This document shows, piece by piece, positions 8,273-16,851 of a stretch of DNA of 64,000 nt. The notes under the pieces are model-generated. The model was not told where the DNA came from and searched no databases. It saw nothing but the letters and a program-made list of their open reading frames with translations. Source of the stretch: Amphibacillus jilinensis Y1 (GTDB lineage Bacteria > Bacillota > Bacilli > Bacillales > Amphibacillaceae); assembly GCF_000306965.1 (NCBI RefSeq), contig NZ_JH976435.1:400016-464015 (forward strand). Direction: 5' to 3'. The position numbers were made by a program, and so were the translations under genes. Position 1 is the stretch's first letter. Each line of letters begins with the position of its first letter.

Positions 8273-8496
8273 TATTTGACTAGAAAAATATATAATCTAG
8301 GTTCTGGTTATATTGTAAAGCTAAAGAAGTAGAGTAAAAGGGGCGCTTGTGCTGTCAGCTAGCAGATAGAATTTTAACGAACTGTCTCTATGTTTTAGGA
8401 TCAAAAAGGTGATGCTTACCTTGCCAAACCCTAAACAAATTGTTTCGGCCAATGATGACGGGTGAAGCGCTTTTCACATAAAATAGCATCGCTCGC

Positions 8497-8527
8497 TTGA
8501 CTCTTCCTTTAGGTAACACTTTATATT
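8497..8527 (+). promoter_or_regulatory. promoter with 19-bp spacer, MerR type
   Basis: TTGACT (8497-8502) and TATATT (8522-8527) are separated by exactly 19 bases, the over-long spacing characteristic of MerR-regulated promoters. It lies 40 bases before the MerR-family gene, so autoregulation is likely. The 220 bases before it (from 8273) show no gene. Confidence 0.6.
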
Positions 8528-8566
8528 AAGTTTATAATCAATTATTTAGAAAAGAGGTCGAAACAA

Positions 8567-9547
8567 ATGAACAACCTAATCAAAATTAAGGATATCTCAA
8601 GCAAATATAACATTACAGCTCGCGCACTGCGTTACTATGAAGATATGGGGTTACTGTACAGCACCCGAAGTGACGACTACGCTTACAGAATGTATGATGA
8701 AAACGCTGTCAGTCGACTTGAGCAAATCCTTATTTTACGCAAATTGAACATCAGTATAAAAGATATTCAACGTGTTTTTAACACTTCTAGTTCTGAGGTT
8801 GTCTTAGAAGTACTTGGGAAAAAAGCTCAGAGCATAGACGATGAGGTTGCGCTTTTACATGAGCTGAAGGAAATCGTGCTGGATTTCATACGCGAAATCG
8901 AACAATTGAACTTTTCAGACACCTCAGACATAAAACAATTGTACAACAAGACAAAAGAGATTGAAACTCAATTGATGAGCATTGACTATATCGGCAACCC
9001 CTCCAATATAAACCGCTTGATTGAAATAACGGAAAAATTAGATAAAAAAATTCCTGATATAATGGTCGTTAGGATACCGGGATTTAGAGCGGTGACAGTG
9101 GGCGAACAATCATGGGAGGACATGTTCAAAAATGGTGGATATATGTATCAATTGTGGCAGCATTGTCATTTGTATAAGCATGTGATTTTCGATTGTTTTG
9201 ATTTTTTGCTATCTAAAAATGACAAAGCTGAATGGATATGTGCCGTTAAAGATAGTGTGACCAATGCGGATGTAAAGCCTTTTAATCTGTTCGATTTTCC
9301 GGGAGGCTTATACGCTATGGCAGTCAGTATTGATGAGGATAACGAGAGCATAAACAAAGTGGAAGATAAAGTTCGTCGATGGATTGAAACCACAAATTTT
9401 GAGCTTGATGAAGGCCGTAATATTATGTTCAATATGCCTTATTTATATGAAGATGGAAGAGATATTGCCTATAAAGACATAGAAAAGGGACTTGGTTATA
9501 AACAAATGCAAAGATATTTTCCTATAAAGCTGAAAGATGATATTTAA
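8567..9547 (+). CDS. MerR-family regulator with GyrI-like effector-binding domain
   Basis: A 326-residue regulator. Residues 5-72 are the MerR winged helix (YNITARALRYYEDMGLL, then YRMYDENAVSRLEQI), followed by the helix typical of the dimerisation coiled coil (about 80-125). From about 165 on it resembles GyrI/BmrR-type ligand pockets (PGFRAVTVGEQSWEDMF...; FDFPGGLYAMAVSIDED). Such regulators respond to drugs or hydrophobic small molecules. An AAAAGAGGTCG site precedes the ATG. The next gene on the same strand is a serine hydrolase 190 bp away, the possible target. Confidence 0.88.
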   Translation: MNNLIKIKDISSKYNITARALRYYEDMGLLYSTRSDDYAYRMYDENAVSRLEQILILRKLNISIKDIQRVFNTSSSEVVLEVLGKKAQSIDDEVALLHELKEIVLDFIREIEQLNFSDTSDIKQLYNKTKEIETQLMSIDYIGNPSNINRLIEITEKLDKKIPDIMVVRIPGFRAVTVGEQSWEDMFKNGGYMYQLWQHCHLYKHVIFDCFDFLLSKNDKAEWICAVKDSVTNADVKPFNLFDFPGGLYAMAVSIDEDNESINKVEDKVRRWIETTNFELDEGRNIMFNMPYLYEDGRDIAYKDIEKGLGYKQMQRYFPIKLKDDI

Positions 9548-9733
9548 GCACTTTGGCAAAAAAACATCATTAGAGTGAAGAATTAAACTGAGCAAATCCG
9601 AAAACGATACTAAAATTAAGAGGCTTTCTGCTAAAAAAACCGAGATCAGCTTCGAAAACAATATATTCAACAGTAAAATCTTCGCTTAATAAAGCATTGC
9701 TAAGAATACGATTTAAACGTAGGGGGAGTGGTT

Positions 9734-10786
9734 ATGACAATCAATAAAACTGAGAAATTCGAAAAAGTTTTTAATAAGTTCACTAGTTCAAAAAAAATCA
9801 ATGAGGGAATTTTGTTTGTAGAAAATACAAGTGGAGAGTTTTCGTTCATGAAAGGATATGGAAAAAAGGAATTAAGTTCGCCATTTCTTATGGCTAGTAT
9901 TACGAAATTACTTACTACCACTTGTATTTTAATATTATTGGAGCAGGATAAATTATCATTGGAAGATAGAATTGTAAAGTTTCTTGATATAAATATTTTA
10001 AAGAAAGTTCATATTTATAAAGGGAGAGAATACTCTTATGAGTTAACAGTTTCTGATTTATTGTTTCAAACAAGTGGGCTTCCTGATGTTTACTTAGAAG
10101 GGAAAAACTGCTTAATAAATAGGGTCATACAAGAGGATTTTCATATGCATTTTTGCGATACCGTGAGTAGGGTTAAGAAGTTAAAACCTCATTTTGAACC
10201 TAGAAAGAAAGGAAAAGCTTACTATGCAGATATAAACTTCGATATATTGGGGGAAATTGTGGAAAAAGAAAGTGGTTTAACATTATGTAAGGCGTATGAA
10301 AAGTATATTTTTGAACCACTTGGGTTAGTTAGTACATATCTTCCTGAGAATAGAGATGATGAAATACCTAAGATCTATTACAAGAATCAGATTATCCACC
10401 GCCCTAAGTTTGTGATGAGTAGCGGTGCAAGTGGGGGTTGCATAACGACTGCTCAAGAATTAATGATATTTATAAAAGCATTCTTTGGAGGGGAATTGTT
10501 TAATAAGAGCATTTTTGGACGTCTATCTACTTACAATAAACTACAGGCTTCTATGGGACCGATTCATTATGGTGGAGGATATATGCAAATCCCCTTAAGT
10601 GGACTGATTAGTCTTTATATGGGCAAAGGTGAATTAGTAGGACATTCTGGATCAACAGGCTCCTTTGCGTTTTATTATCCTATAAAAGATTTATTTTTTG
10701 TCGGGGATCTTAATCAGATGGCTGCTGCCTCTCTTCCCATTAAATTATCCATTCAATTTGCTATGGTAGCAAATAGAATCTTTTAA
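9734..10786 (+). CDS. serine hydrolase, beta-lactamase/penicillin-binding fold (class C-like)
   Basis: A 350-residue soluble protein with no signal peptide. It has the catalytic SxxK (Ser55-Ile-Thr-Lys58), a Tyr-Ala-Asp in the position of the usual YxN (YADINFDILGEIVEKESG) and an HSGSTGSF motif in place of KTG. This is the beta-lactamase/EstB/D-aminopeptidase superfamily; true beta-lactamase activity is not implied, because export is not indicated. AGGGGGA lies 6 bases before the ATG at 9734. Its position after the MerR gene suggests co-regulation. Confidence 0.85.
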   Translation: MTINKTEKFEKVFNKFTSSKKINEGILFVENTSGEFSFMKGYGKKELSSPFLMASITKLLTTTCILILLEQDKLSLEDRIVKFLDINILKKVHIYKGREYSYELTVSDLLFQTSGLPDVYLEGKNCLINRVIQEDFHMHFCDTVSRVKKLKPHFEPRKKGKAYYADINFDILGEIVEKESGLTLCKAYEKYIFEPLGLVSTYLPENRDDEIPKIYYKNQIIHRPKFVMSSGASGGCITTAQELMIFIKAFFGGELFNKSIFGRLSTYNKLQASMGPIHYGGGYMQIPLSGLISLYMGKGELVGHSGSTGSFAFYYPIKDLFFVGDLNQMAAASLPIKLSIQFAMVANRIF

Positions 10787-11136
10787 TATAGACGCTCAAA
10801 GCAGACTTAGCAACAGGGAGGGCTATGTTCAAATGGTCAATGGATACAGGCAGGAGAAATTCGACGTTCAATGTAATTGAGCATTTTTTATCGTTTCTAT
10901 AAATGAATGAACTAGTCACATCGCTTAGCCTGACATCAGCAAACAGAGGTATACGGTTGTATTATATAGCAGGAGTGGTCAAAAAGCGTGGGATTTCAGA
11001 ATGTATCTTTCCCTAGTGATCGAAGATGACTGTCCGTTAGGAAAACATCTCAGCTTTTTATCGAAATTCACAAAAGAGCATTGATGGTCAAGCGCGCGGA
11101 TTAAACAGATGGTATCCTTTTCATAAGGAGGTGCTT
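10787..11136. other. non-coding gap with a diverged repeat shared with 16.69 kb
   Basis: About 350 bp without a credible gene. The block from about 10971 to 11025 (GGAGTGG..., AAAGCGTGGGATTTCAGAATGTA..., TTCCCTA..GAT) aligns with 16686-16742. No promoter stands out apart from the ribosome site of the AraC gene at its end. Confidence 0.5.
10971..11025 (+). repeat. diverged repeat, copy 1 of 2
   Basis: Shares GGAGTrG, AAAGyGTGG, ATTTC, AGAATGTA and TTCCCTA in the same order and spacing with the second copy. Both copies lie in gaps upstream of transcription-regulator genes (AraC here, TetR there). Alignment was by eye. Confidence 0.5.
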
Positions 11137-12066
11137 ATGATGCACGCATGGGAACAAATTCAAAAAACGGTTGACTATATTGAGGAAAATCTTTCAGAAG
11201 AAATAAAAATTGAAACGTTAGCGAACTTGACAGGTCTATCTCCGTTTTATTTTCAGCGCCTATTTAAACGCTTGGTAAAGAAACCGGTTAATAAATACGT
11301 AAAGCTACGTCGTCTAGCAAGAGCGTCAGAAGTTTTATTGGATAAGAATAAGCGAATTGTAGATATAGCTTTAGACTATGGGTTTTCATCGCATGAAACG
11401 TTTACCCGCTCGTTTAAAGATGCCTATCGGATAACACCAGCAGAATTTCGTAGTAGACCTTCTCGGCTCACCCATGTTTCCAAACCAGATTTGTTTCTTG
11501 ACTATACGATGATAGATGAAGACGTGCCTTTAATTACGGATAGTATGGTATTGGAAATGACACGTAGGAAACTGGACAGTCCAGAGGCTTACGTTGGACT
11601 TTCTACTAAGATTCCTATCTCGCAAATGCCCGCAGGAGAAACAACTGGTATTGATAGAGCCGGTCAGTTATGGGATTCATTTCACAGTTGTAAGGGTGAT
11701 ATCCCTTACCTACTGTCTGATGGAATTGAATTGGGTGTCTCAATGATGGACGAAGCAATACCTGATACATTCACTTACTTTGTAGGTGGGGAATTGATGT
11801 CGAATACCTGTGTGAGTGAACCATTTGTTAAATGGGAGCTCGCAGCAGGAGAATATGTCGTCTGTTGCTTTGAAGCGGAAAATTTCACCGAGCTTTCTAC
11901 TAACGCACTTGGGAAAGCGATGAACTACCTTTTGGAAACATGGTTGGTAAAACGGGGATTGACAATTCAGCCATTTTCAGTAGAGAAATATTATCAGACA
12001 ACATCGTCAGAAGCCTACATGGAAATATGGGTTATTCCAGTTTCAATCAAAGATACCATGACATGA
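11137..12066 (+). CDS. AraC-family regulator with GyrI-like effector domain
   Basis: About 309 residues. Residues 5-105 are the double helix-turn-helix AraC DNA-binding domain at the N-terminus (TLANLTGLSPFYFQRLFKR and IALDYGFSSHETFTRSFK, then Y-R-I-T-P-A-E-F-R). Residues about 125-305 form a Rob/GyrI-type effector-binding domain (YVGLSTKIPISQMPAGET; YFVGGELM; MEIWVIPV). AAGGAG at 11125-11130 points to ATG 11137 rather than GTG 11131. It resembles Rob/YdeE-type regulators of solvent or drug response. No adjacent intact target; the following 740 bp are decayed genes. Confidence 0.88.
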   Translation: MMHAWEQIQKTVDYIEENLSEEIKIETLANLTGLSPFYFQRLFKRLVKKPVNKYVKLRRLARASEVLLDKNKRIVDIALDYGFSSHETFTRSFKDAYRITPAEFRSRPSRLTHVSKPDLFLDYTMIDEDVPLITDSMVLEMTRRKLDSPEAYVGLSTKIPISQMPAGETTGIDRAGQLWDSFHSCKGDIPYLLSDGIELGVSMMDEAIPDTFTYFVGGELMSNTCVSEPFVKWELAAGEYVVCCFEAENFTELSTNALGKAMNYLLETWLVKRGLTIQPFSVEKYYQTTSSEAYMEIWVIPVSIKDTMT

Positions 12067-12095
12067 CCTATATTCAAAAGGTCATTAGTGACGTG

Positions 12096-12250
12096 TCCCC
12101 CAAAGTTGGACTAGCTTAGTCAAACTTTGGGGGGGGTTGTGCGCAAATATTATAAGGAGTTTAAGCAAAAAGTAGTTGATGCTTATTTAGTTGCAAAAGT
12201 TGGATAGGCTACTAGATTTGGAGTTCAAAGTAAAATCAAATCTTAAAAAT
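12096..12250 (+). mobile_element. IS3-family insertion sequence relic (left end and start of orfA)
   Basis: Starts with TGTCCCCCAAAGTTGGACTA, which forms an almost perfect inverted repeat with the following TTAGTCAAACTTTGGGGG. An orfA-like frame starts at the GTG at 12139: VRKYYKEFKQKVVDAYL..., broken by TAG after 18 codons, then continuing ATRFGVQSK. This is the N-terminal HTH region of IS3 (IS150-group) transposases. The rest of the element is gone. The GGGGG hairpin could also end transcription. Confidence 0.6.
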
Positions 12251-12523
12251 TAGTACATATAGTATGAAGTACAAATATAAACCTATAAATAAATGTCTAA
12301 AAAATATGAATCTTTACTACGAATAATAATGTATACTTTGAAAGAGCAGTAGAAAAAAGTAATAATAAATTGAGCTACATACTGGACACTATCTTTTTCG
12401 GCTATTGGGTTAGCTATGAATGGCTGCTATTCATCTTCGACAGTATTTTTTCACATGTGGAAAATAAAAGTAAAATAATTGATGAGGTATTGGAATGGTT
12501 AATTTAATAGATGGTCAAAGGGA

Positions 12524-12712
12524 GGTAGTTTCTGAGCTTTCGAAGGGGATGCTGCAAAGAATAACGCTCACTCGCGCATTTTTCATGAACCAGAACTACT
12601 TTTTCTCGATGAACCAACTGCTGAGCTTGATTCTACTAATTTGAGGCACATGCATCATGGATTACGGAAACTTAATCGCAAAGGGACCACTAGAAACACG
12701 CATATGTGTTAG
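12524..12712 (+). pseudogene. ABC-transporter ATPase relic
   Basis: Two frames of one former gene: VVSELSKGMLQRITLTRAF (the ABC signature region), then after a frameshift near 12584 HEPELLFLDEPTAELD (Walker B and D-loop), ending at TAG. The Walker A half is missing upstream. The 270 bp between the IS3 relic and this one are AT-rich and not recognised, though a short hydrophobic frame near 12380-12475 might be a piece of the same transporter. No function is expected. Confidence 0.75.
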
Positions 12713-12804
12713 TAGCGAGTGGCTCGATGACATTGTCTAATGAAATTTACTATATTATTATCGCAGAAAAACCAAATAAGTAAACGAAAGGAAGGAATAC
12801 TAAC

Positions 12805-13197
12805 ATGAAATTAGGAGCAACGTTGTATATTCATAACAGTTTGGAGGCTGTAGAATTTTACCAAGAAGCATTTGGAATGACTTTAGGGTATAATGTGAAA
12901 AATCCCGATGGTACGTTTATGCATGCAGCCCTACTCAAAGATGGCGAAGAAATTTTTGCTGTGAGCGAATCTCAAAATGAATCGCTTGTCAAAATGATGC
13001 TAAACGCATCGTTAAAAGAAGCGAGACCGACTATGAGTTATGGAATCAACTTCAATAATGAGGATGAAATTCGTAAAGCATACGATATACTAAGTACTGA
13101 TGGAACGGTATTGTTTCCGCTGGGTACACTGCCATGGAGTGCTTGTGCTGCAGATGTAGTTGATAAATATGGTGTATATTGGTACATTAGTATTTAA
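12805..13197 (+). CDS. VOC (glyoxalase/PhnB-like) family protein
   Basis: 130 residues with the two beta-alpha-beta-beta-beta units of the vicinal-oxygen-chelate fold: MKLGATLYI.NSLEAVEFYQEAFGM at the start, MSYGINFNNEDEIRKAYDILS in the middle, and a closing DKYGVYWYISI. The family covers glyoxalase I, antibiotic-binding and PhnB/demethylmenaquinone-like proteins. The usual metal ligands are only partly present, so a ligand-binding role is as likely as enzymatic activity. GAAAGGAAGG precedes the ATG. It stands alone among relics. Confidence 0.8.
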   Translation: MKLGATLYIHNSLEAVEFYQEAFGMTLGYNVKNPDGTFMHAALLKDGEEIFAVSESQNESLVKMMLNASLKEARPTMSYGINFNNEDEIRKAYDILSTDGTVLFPLGTLPWSACAADVVDKYGVYWYISI

Positions 13198-13604
13198 AAT
13201 AGGCGATCCGGCTTATCATTTCATAATGAGAAAGTATCCAAACTTATAAAAAAACACTATCTATTAGGTCTATAACCTCAAGCTAATGTATCTAATAAGA
13301 TGATTTATGCTAACGCCTCTAACCCCTGAATATTTTCTTGCTCAATTTTCACAGTCGTATTTTCGCGCAGAGTATTCGCCATCATGATTGAGGGAATTGC
13401 AAAGAATGTGCCTCTTCTCATTTGATTAATGTGGAGAAATTTTCAATGACGAATCAAGAAAAAAGTGAAATGGGTCTTAATCTGTTGTATTTCTAAACTG
13501 TATATAGTTAATGAATGTACTTTTTAGCTAATCTAGAATAAGCTGTAGGTAGCGAATTGAGCATTAATCCAACTTTATACGGAGAGGCGGTCATGATTGG
13601 TTCG
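13198..13604. other. gap with an unidentified C-terminal coding relic on the minus strand
   Basis: On the minus strand about 13315-13435 reads RGTFFAIPSIMMANTLREN followed by TTVKIEQENIQGLEALA and a stop, which looks like the tail of a protein whose 5' part is gone. I do not recognise the family. The remainder is AT-rich without clear features. Confidence 0.35.
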
Positions 13605-14006
13605 TTACCCAATCTGTTGTTCTGGTGTCTGTTCTAGTATGCCTTGGAGCGTGTTAATCTCTAGATTATCTTTTAGAGCGACCATGATAGCTACGAATTT
13701 ATCAAGTCCTATTTTACTCCAACTGCGCCCGTTTTTGAGCCGCTTAGCGAACACGCGCATTGTTCCTTCTGCACTCCCCATCGGTCGAAAGCCTGGTGTG
13801 TCTATCTCCTTTTCTTTTAATTTTTCCCGATAATCGCCTAAAGCCTCCGGATATTGTGAAAGTTGAGCGATTAATGCCTCTAGACGTTCTTCCTTCTTTT
13901 CATGTTCAAGTGTACCGACTGCACTGTTTAACTCCACCATAAAGCCTTCCCAGGCGATCTTGATTTCTCTACACCTTAGCATTGCACAGAGATGAATGTC
14001 ATGCAA
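13605..14006 (-). pseudogene. ISLre2-family (UPF0236) transposase relic, C-terminal part
   Basis: 133 open codons matching the C-terminal third of ISLre2 transposases: EKKEERLEALIAQLSQYPEAL, GFRPMGSAEGTMRVFAKRLKNGRSW, then GLDKFVAIMVALKDNLEINTLQG. The catalytic N-terminal two thirds are absent. It ends at a TAA at 13605-13607. It begins 3 bp from the stop of the MerR gene on the same strand, so the insertion/deletion may have trimmed that gene's end. Confidence 0.8.
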
Positions 14007-14009
14007 TCA

Positions 14010-14813
14010 TTAACCGCTAAAGTATTTGCCATTATTTGTGTTAACCCTTACCTGCAAAGTCAAGTGAATTTTTGTTTTTGAAAATAAAAAAGTGGTAAAG
14101 TCTTCTACGATGACGCATGCTCCCACTGGCTCATACCCCTTATCTTTACATCTCCCAATCGCGATTTGCTGAAGCTCATTTACCTCATCATAGCTGTCGA
14201 TAACAAAATTCAGACAGACATAACAGCCAGCTTCTAATTCGTAGGTAGGTAATTGTGATATCTTTTTGTTGTTTACCTGGTCGAATAGACAGCTTATATG
14301 CTGAGGTTGGTCGAGAATCGTAAACAATAGATAGCTATTATCATAATAGTGTAACCCATGCTGCTGGACGAACGCATAAAGTTCCCTTTCATGCTTTTCT
14401 ATATTGATTTTGTCGTCTATAACATATAGGATGCGTTTGGGAAAAAAGCTTACACTTTCTTCATCTGTGTTAAATCGGGTAAAATGGCTTCTCAACTTAT
14501 TGATAAATCGCAATGTTTGTTTTAATTGCGTTATTTCCTCGTTAGCTTGTTGTTCTACTTTGTCTAGTATGCTATTAAAATTATACGTATTTTTTTGATC
14601 AAGAATATCTTTAATCTCATGGATTGAAAGATTCATCTTCCTGAATACAGTAATCATTTCAAGAGTATCAAGCTCTTCATATGCGTATAGTCTGTAGCCG
14701 TTATCATCAATGAGATGAGGCTTTAGAAGCCCTTTTTTCTCATAAAATCTGATCTTCGAAGTAGATAGGTTTAAGAGCGTAGCGACTTCACCTATTGTCA
14801 AAAAAGTTCTCAC
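14010..14813 (-). CDS. MerR-family regulator of the adjacent MATE pump
   Basis: 267 residues. Residues 5-70 form the MerR DNA-binding domain (IGEVATLLNLSTSKIRFYEKKGLL; NGYRLYAYEELDTLEMI), then a coiled-coil helix (about 80-115), then a domain of about 140 residues resembling GyrI/BmrR-type ligand pockets (YELEAGCYVCLNFV). It is divergent from the MATE gene across 91 bp that contain a MerR-type operator/promoter, so it most likely activates the pump when a ligand binds. The last residues (NTNNGKYFSG) adjoin the ISLre2 relic and may not be the ancestral C-terminus. Confidence 0.88.
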   Translation of the reverse strand: MRTFLTIGEVATLLNLSTSKIRFYEKKGLLKPHLIDDNGYRLYAYEELDTLEMITVFRKMNLSIHEIKDILDQKNTYNFNSILDKVEQQANEEITQLKQTLRFINKLRSHFTRFNTDEESVSFFPKRILYVIDDKINIEKHERELYAFVQQHGLHYYDNSYLLFTILDQPQHISCLFDQVNNKKISQLPTYELEAGCYVCLNFVIDSYDEVNELQQIAIGRCKDKGYEPVGACVIVEDFTTFLFSKTKIHLTLQVRVNTNNGKYFSG

Positions 14814-14828
14814 TTCGTCAATACCTCC

Positions 14829-14859
14829 TTGACCTTGAACTTGGTTTAAGGTTTATCAT
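14829..14859 (+). promoter_or_regulatory. MerR-type promoter/operator of the MATE gene
   Basis: TTGACC (14829-14834) and TATCAT (14854-14859) are separated by 19 bases. The spacer holds the dyad ACCTTGAAC-TTG-GTTTAAGGT (8 of 9 positions paired). The overlong spacer with a centred dyad is the classical MerR activation geometry. Confidence 0.75.
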
Positions 14860-14904
14860 ATCAATTGTTGAGCTTGCATTCAACTAATTCATAAAGAGGT
14901 GAGA

Positions 14905-16263
14905 ATGATGAAAGAACAAACAAGATTAGATTTAGGGAAAACAAGTATACACCAAATATTCTGGACCTATGCGATCCCTTCAATACTTATGATGATCGTA
15001 CAAAGTACGGCAGGGTTTATTGACTCGTTTTTTGTTGGGCGCTATGTTGGAGCTGATGGGTTGGCAGCCATTACCTTAATCATGCCGTTAATTCTTTTTT
15101 TAATTGGCGTGGGGACAATGATTGCTATTGGTGGCACGACACTAGCCGGGATCGAAAAAGGAGCAGGAAATCATAATAAGAGCAATAACTATTTTAATGT
15201 GACCACACGGTTACTTTTAATGTCCGGGGTAGTGGGGGGTTTTCTTATTTATACAATAATCCCTACGCTTGCCAATGTAATAGGTGCAGAAGGAGAGGTG
15301 CTTTCCAATACAATAACATATGCACGCTATATTTCTTTGTTTATCCCGTTCTTTTTGCTCAGCTTTGCTTTTAGTTTTTTTCTTAAGCTTGATGGTAAGC
15401 CTGTTGCAACGGTGATAATTATGTTAAGCGGCACATTAACGAATATTATGCTGGATTATTTCTTCGTTGCAAAATTAGGGTTGGGAATTAAAGGAGCTGC
15501 TCTGGCAACCGGCATTTCGCAGGCATTGCCAGCTATCATTTTCTTGCTGTTTATTATACACAAGACAAGCTGGACATTTAAAAAACCGCGCTATTCATTT
15601 TCTGAGATTAGAGGCATATGTTACAATGGTTCATCTGAGTTTTTAACGAACATGGCAACAGCGGTAACGGGAGTGGTGTTTAATTATATCGTGATGAACA
15701 GGCTAGGTGGTGATGGAGTGGCTGCTTTTTCAGTTGCGCTGCAGATTGCGGCCATTGCTTCTTCAATAGGCTATGGAATTGCTGAAGGTGGCCAGGTAGC
15801 GCTTAGCTATAATTTCGGCGCCAAGCAATACAATCGGGTAAAGCAAATTAGAAATTTGAGTTTGCAGGTAAGCTTTCTTTTGGGTGTAAGCTTAGCAGTC
15901 ACTTCTTTAATCTTTAGCACTGAGTTGGCCAGTGTTTTTCTGACCGATACAGACACGATTAACTTGGCTGCTGACATTTTAAAATACTATGCGATTTCTT
16001 TCCTTTTTCTTTGTGTAAACATAAGCATTGTCACTTATTATACGGCTATTAATGATCCTTTGCGTTCAGCAGGTATTGCCTTGTATCGAAGCTTAATTGC
16101 AGCTTTTATTGGCTTATCTACATTGCCATTATTATTTGGTCAAAATGGCATATGGCTGACGATCATATTTGTGGAATCAAGTGCGCTTATCATAGGGTTT
16201 GTCATATTAAAAAGAAATCCTTATGGGCGATTGAAATTAACCGCGCTTCAAGGTGATCGTTAG
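14905..16263 (+). CDS. MATE-family efflux transporter
   Basis: About 452 residues with 12 predicted membrane helices in two homologous halves; each half has the MatE signature (IPSILMMIVQSTAGFIDSFFVGR near the start, GSSEFLTNMATAVTGVVFN in the second half). It exports cationic drugs or toxic metabolites by sodium or proton antiport in the cytoplasmic membrane. AGAGGTG at 14895-14901 supports ATG 14905 or 14908 rather than the GTG at 14899. Divergent from its presumed MerR activator, with a 19-bp-spacer promoter between them. Confidence 0.9.
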   Translation: MMKEQTRLDLGKTSIHQIFWTYAIPSILMMIVQSTAGFIDSFFVGRYVGADGLAAITLIMPLILFLIGVGTMIAIGGTTLAGIEKGAGNHNKSNNYFNVTTRLLLMSGVVGGFLIYTIIPTLANVIGAEGEVLSNTITYARYISLFIPFFLLSFAFSFFLKLDGKPVATVIIMLSGTLTNIMLDYFFVAKLGLGIKGAALATGISQALPAIIFLLFIIHKTSWTFKKPRYSFSEIRGICYNGSSEFLTNMATAVTGVVFNYIVMNRLGGDGVAAFSVALQIAAIASSIGYGIAEGGQVALSYNFGAKQYNRVKQIRNLSLQVSFLLGVSLAVTSLIFSTELASVFLTDTDTINLAADILKYYAISFLFLCVNISIVTYYTAINDPLRSAGIALYRSLIAAFIGLSTLPLLFGQNGIWLTIIFVESSALIIGFVILKRNPYGRLKLTALQGDR

Positions 16264-16364
16264 CCTGATTTATGCAGATAAGCCCATTGCTAAGTGTGTA
16301 GGATCGTCGTTCATTATCGGATGTGCTATAATGCTCACTGACTACATCCTTGAATCATGAAAAA

Positions 16365-16401
16365 GGCCAGAAGCCGCTTCTATACAAATCTGCTTCTGGT
16401 C
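16365..16401 (-). terminator. terminator hairpin between the MATE gene and the small minus-strand gene
   Basis: GGCCAGAAGC (16365-16374) pairs with GCTTCTGGTC (16392-16401). On the minus strand the second arm is followed by a T-run (complement of AAAAA at 16360-16364), so it mainly ends the 43-codon gene; it may also stop MATE transcripts. The 100 bp between the MATE stop and this hairpin are featureless. Confidence 0.65.
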
Positions 16402-16478
16402 GCTTCTTTTAAACGCCTCTTAAAAAGATTCACTTACCCCTCTTTATCTATTAGCATGAATGAGGTGGTCTTAATAGG

Positions 16479-16610
16479 CTATCGTTCTTTTTTGTTTGCC
16501 ATCTTTTCAAGAATCTTGCGTCCCTCCTCAGTCAAATAAATATTACTTTTATTCAATAATTGCTTAGCTAATCCTTCCGTCATTTGATAACTTTTATTCT
16601 CTTCTGTCAT
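16479..16610 (-). CDS. small 43-residue protein, unknown function
   Basis: 43 codons: begins MTEENKSYQMTEGLAKQLLN and ends with an EEGRKILEKMANKKER stretch. An AGGAGGG ribosome site lies about 9-10 bases before the ATG, codon use is like its neighbours, and a terminator follows, so it is probably a real gene. The protein is charged and helical with no membrane segment. I do not recognise a family. Not related by sequence to the neighbouring MATE or TetR genes. Confidence 0.6.
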   Translation of the reverse strand: MTEENKSYQMTEGLAKQLLNKSNIYLTEEGRKILEKMANKKER

Positions 16611-16685
16611 TTTGTTCCACCCTCCTGCCTCTTAAGAGCAACTCTATGCGTTATAGTATGTCCGGTATGGCAAAGTAATAAGGAC

Positions 16686-16742
16686 AGGAGTAGCTGTTAA
16701 AGTGTGGATTTCTAGAATGTACGGTTCCCTAAAGATAGTAAT
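16686..16742 (+). repeat. diverged repeat, copy 2 of 2
   Basis: GGAGTAG..., AAAGTGTGGATTTC, AGAATGTA..., TTCCCTAAAGAT aligns with 10971-11025. The rest of the gap up to the TetR start is AT-rich without other clear elements. Confidence 0.5.
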
Positions 16743-16851
16743 CGTTTCGTTTTATTTTTCCTCTCACTAATTAAGTAAAATCGTAAAAGGGTAATGACAA
16801 GCGCATGTTTTTTTGCTATTATATGACCAGTGGTAATAAGGTGGTGAGAAA

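Noticed and set aside
9734-10786. Antibiotic-resistance beta-lactamase
   Set aside because: The active-site motifs fit the wider serine hydrolase superfamily, but there is no signal peptide and YAD replaces YxN; resistance is not supported. The same caution applies to 20862-21899.
12385-12475. Hydrophobic frame containing AIGLAMNGCYSSS, possible lipoprotein or permease piece
   Set aside because: No start signal and no recognised family; it may be a random AT-rich frame.
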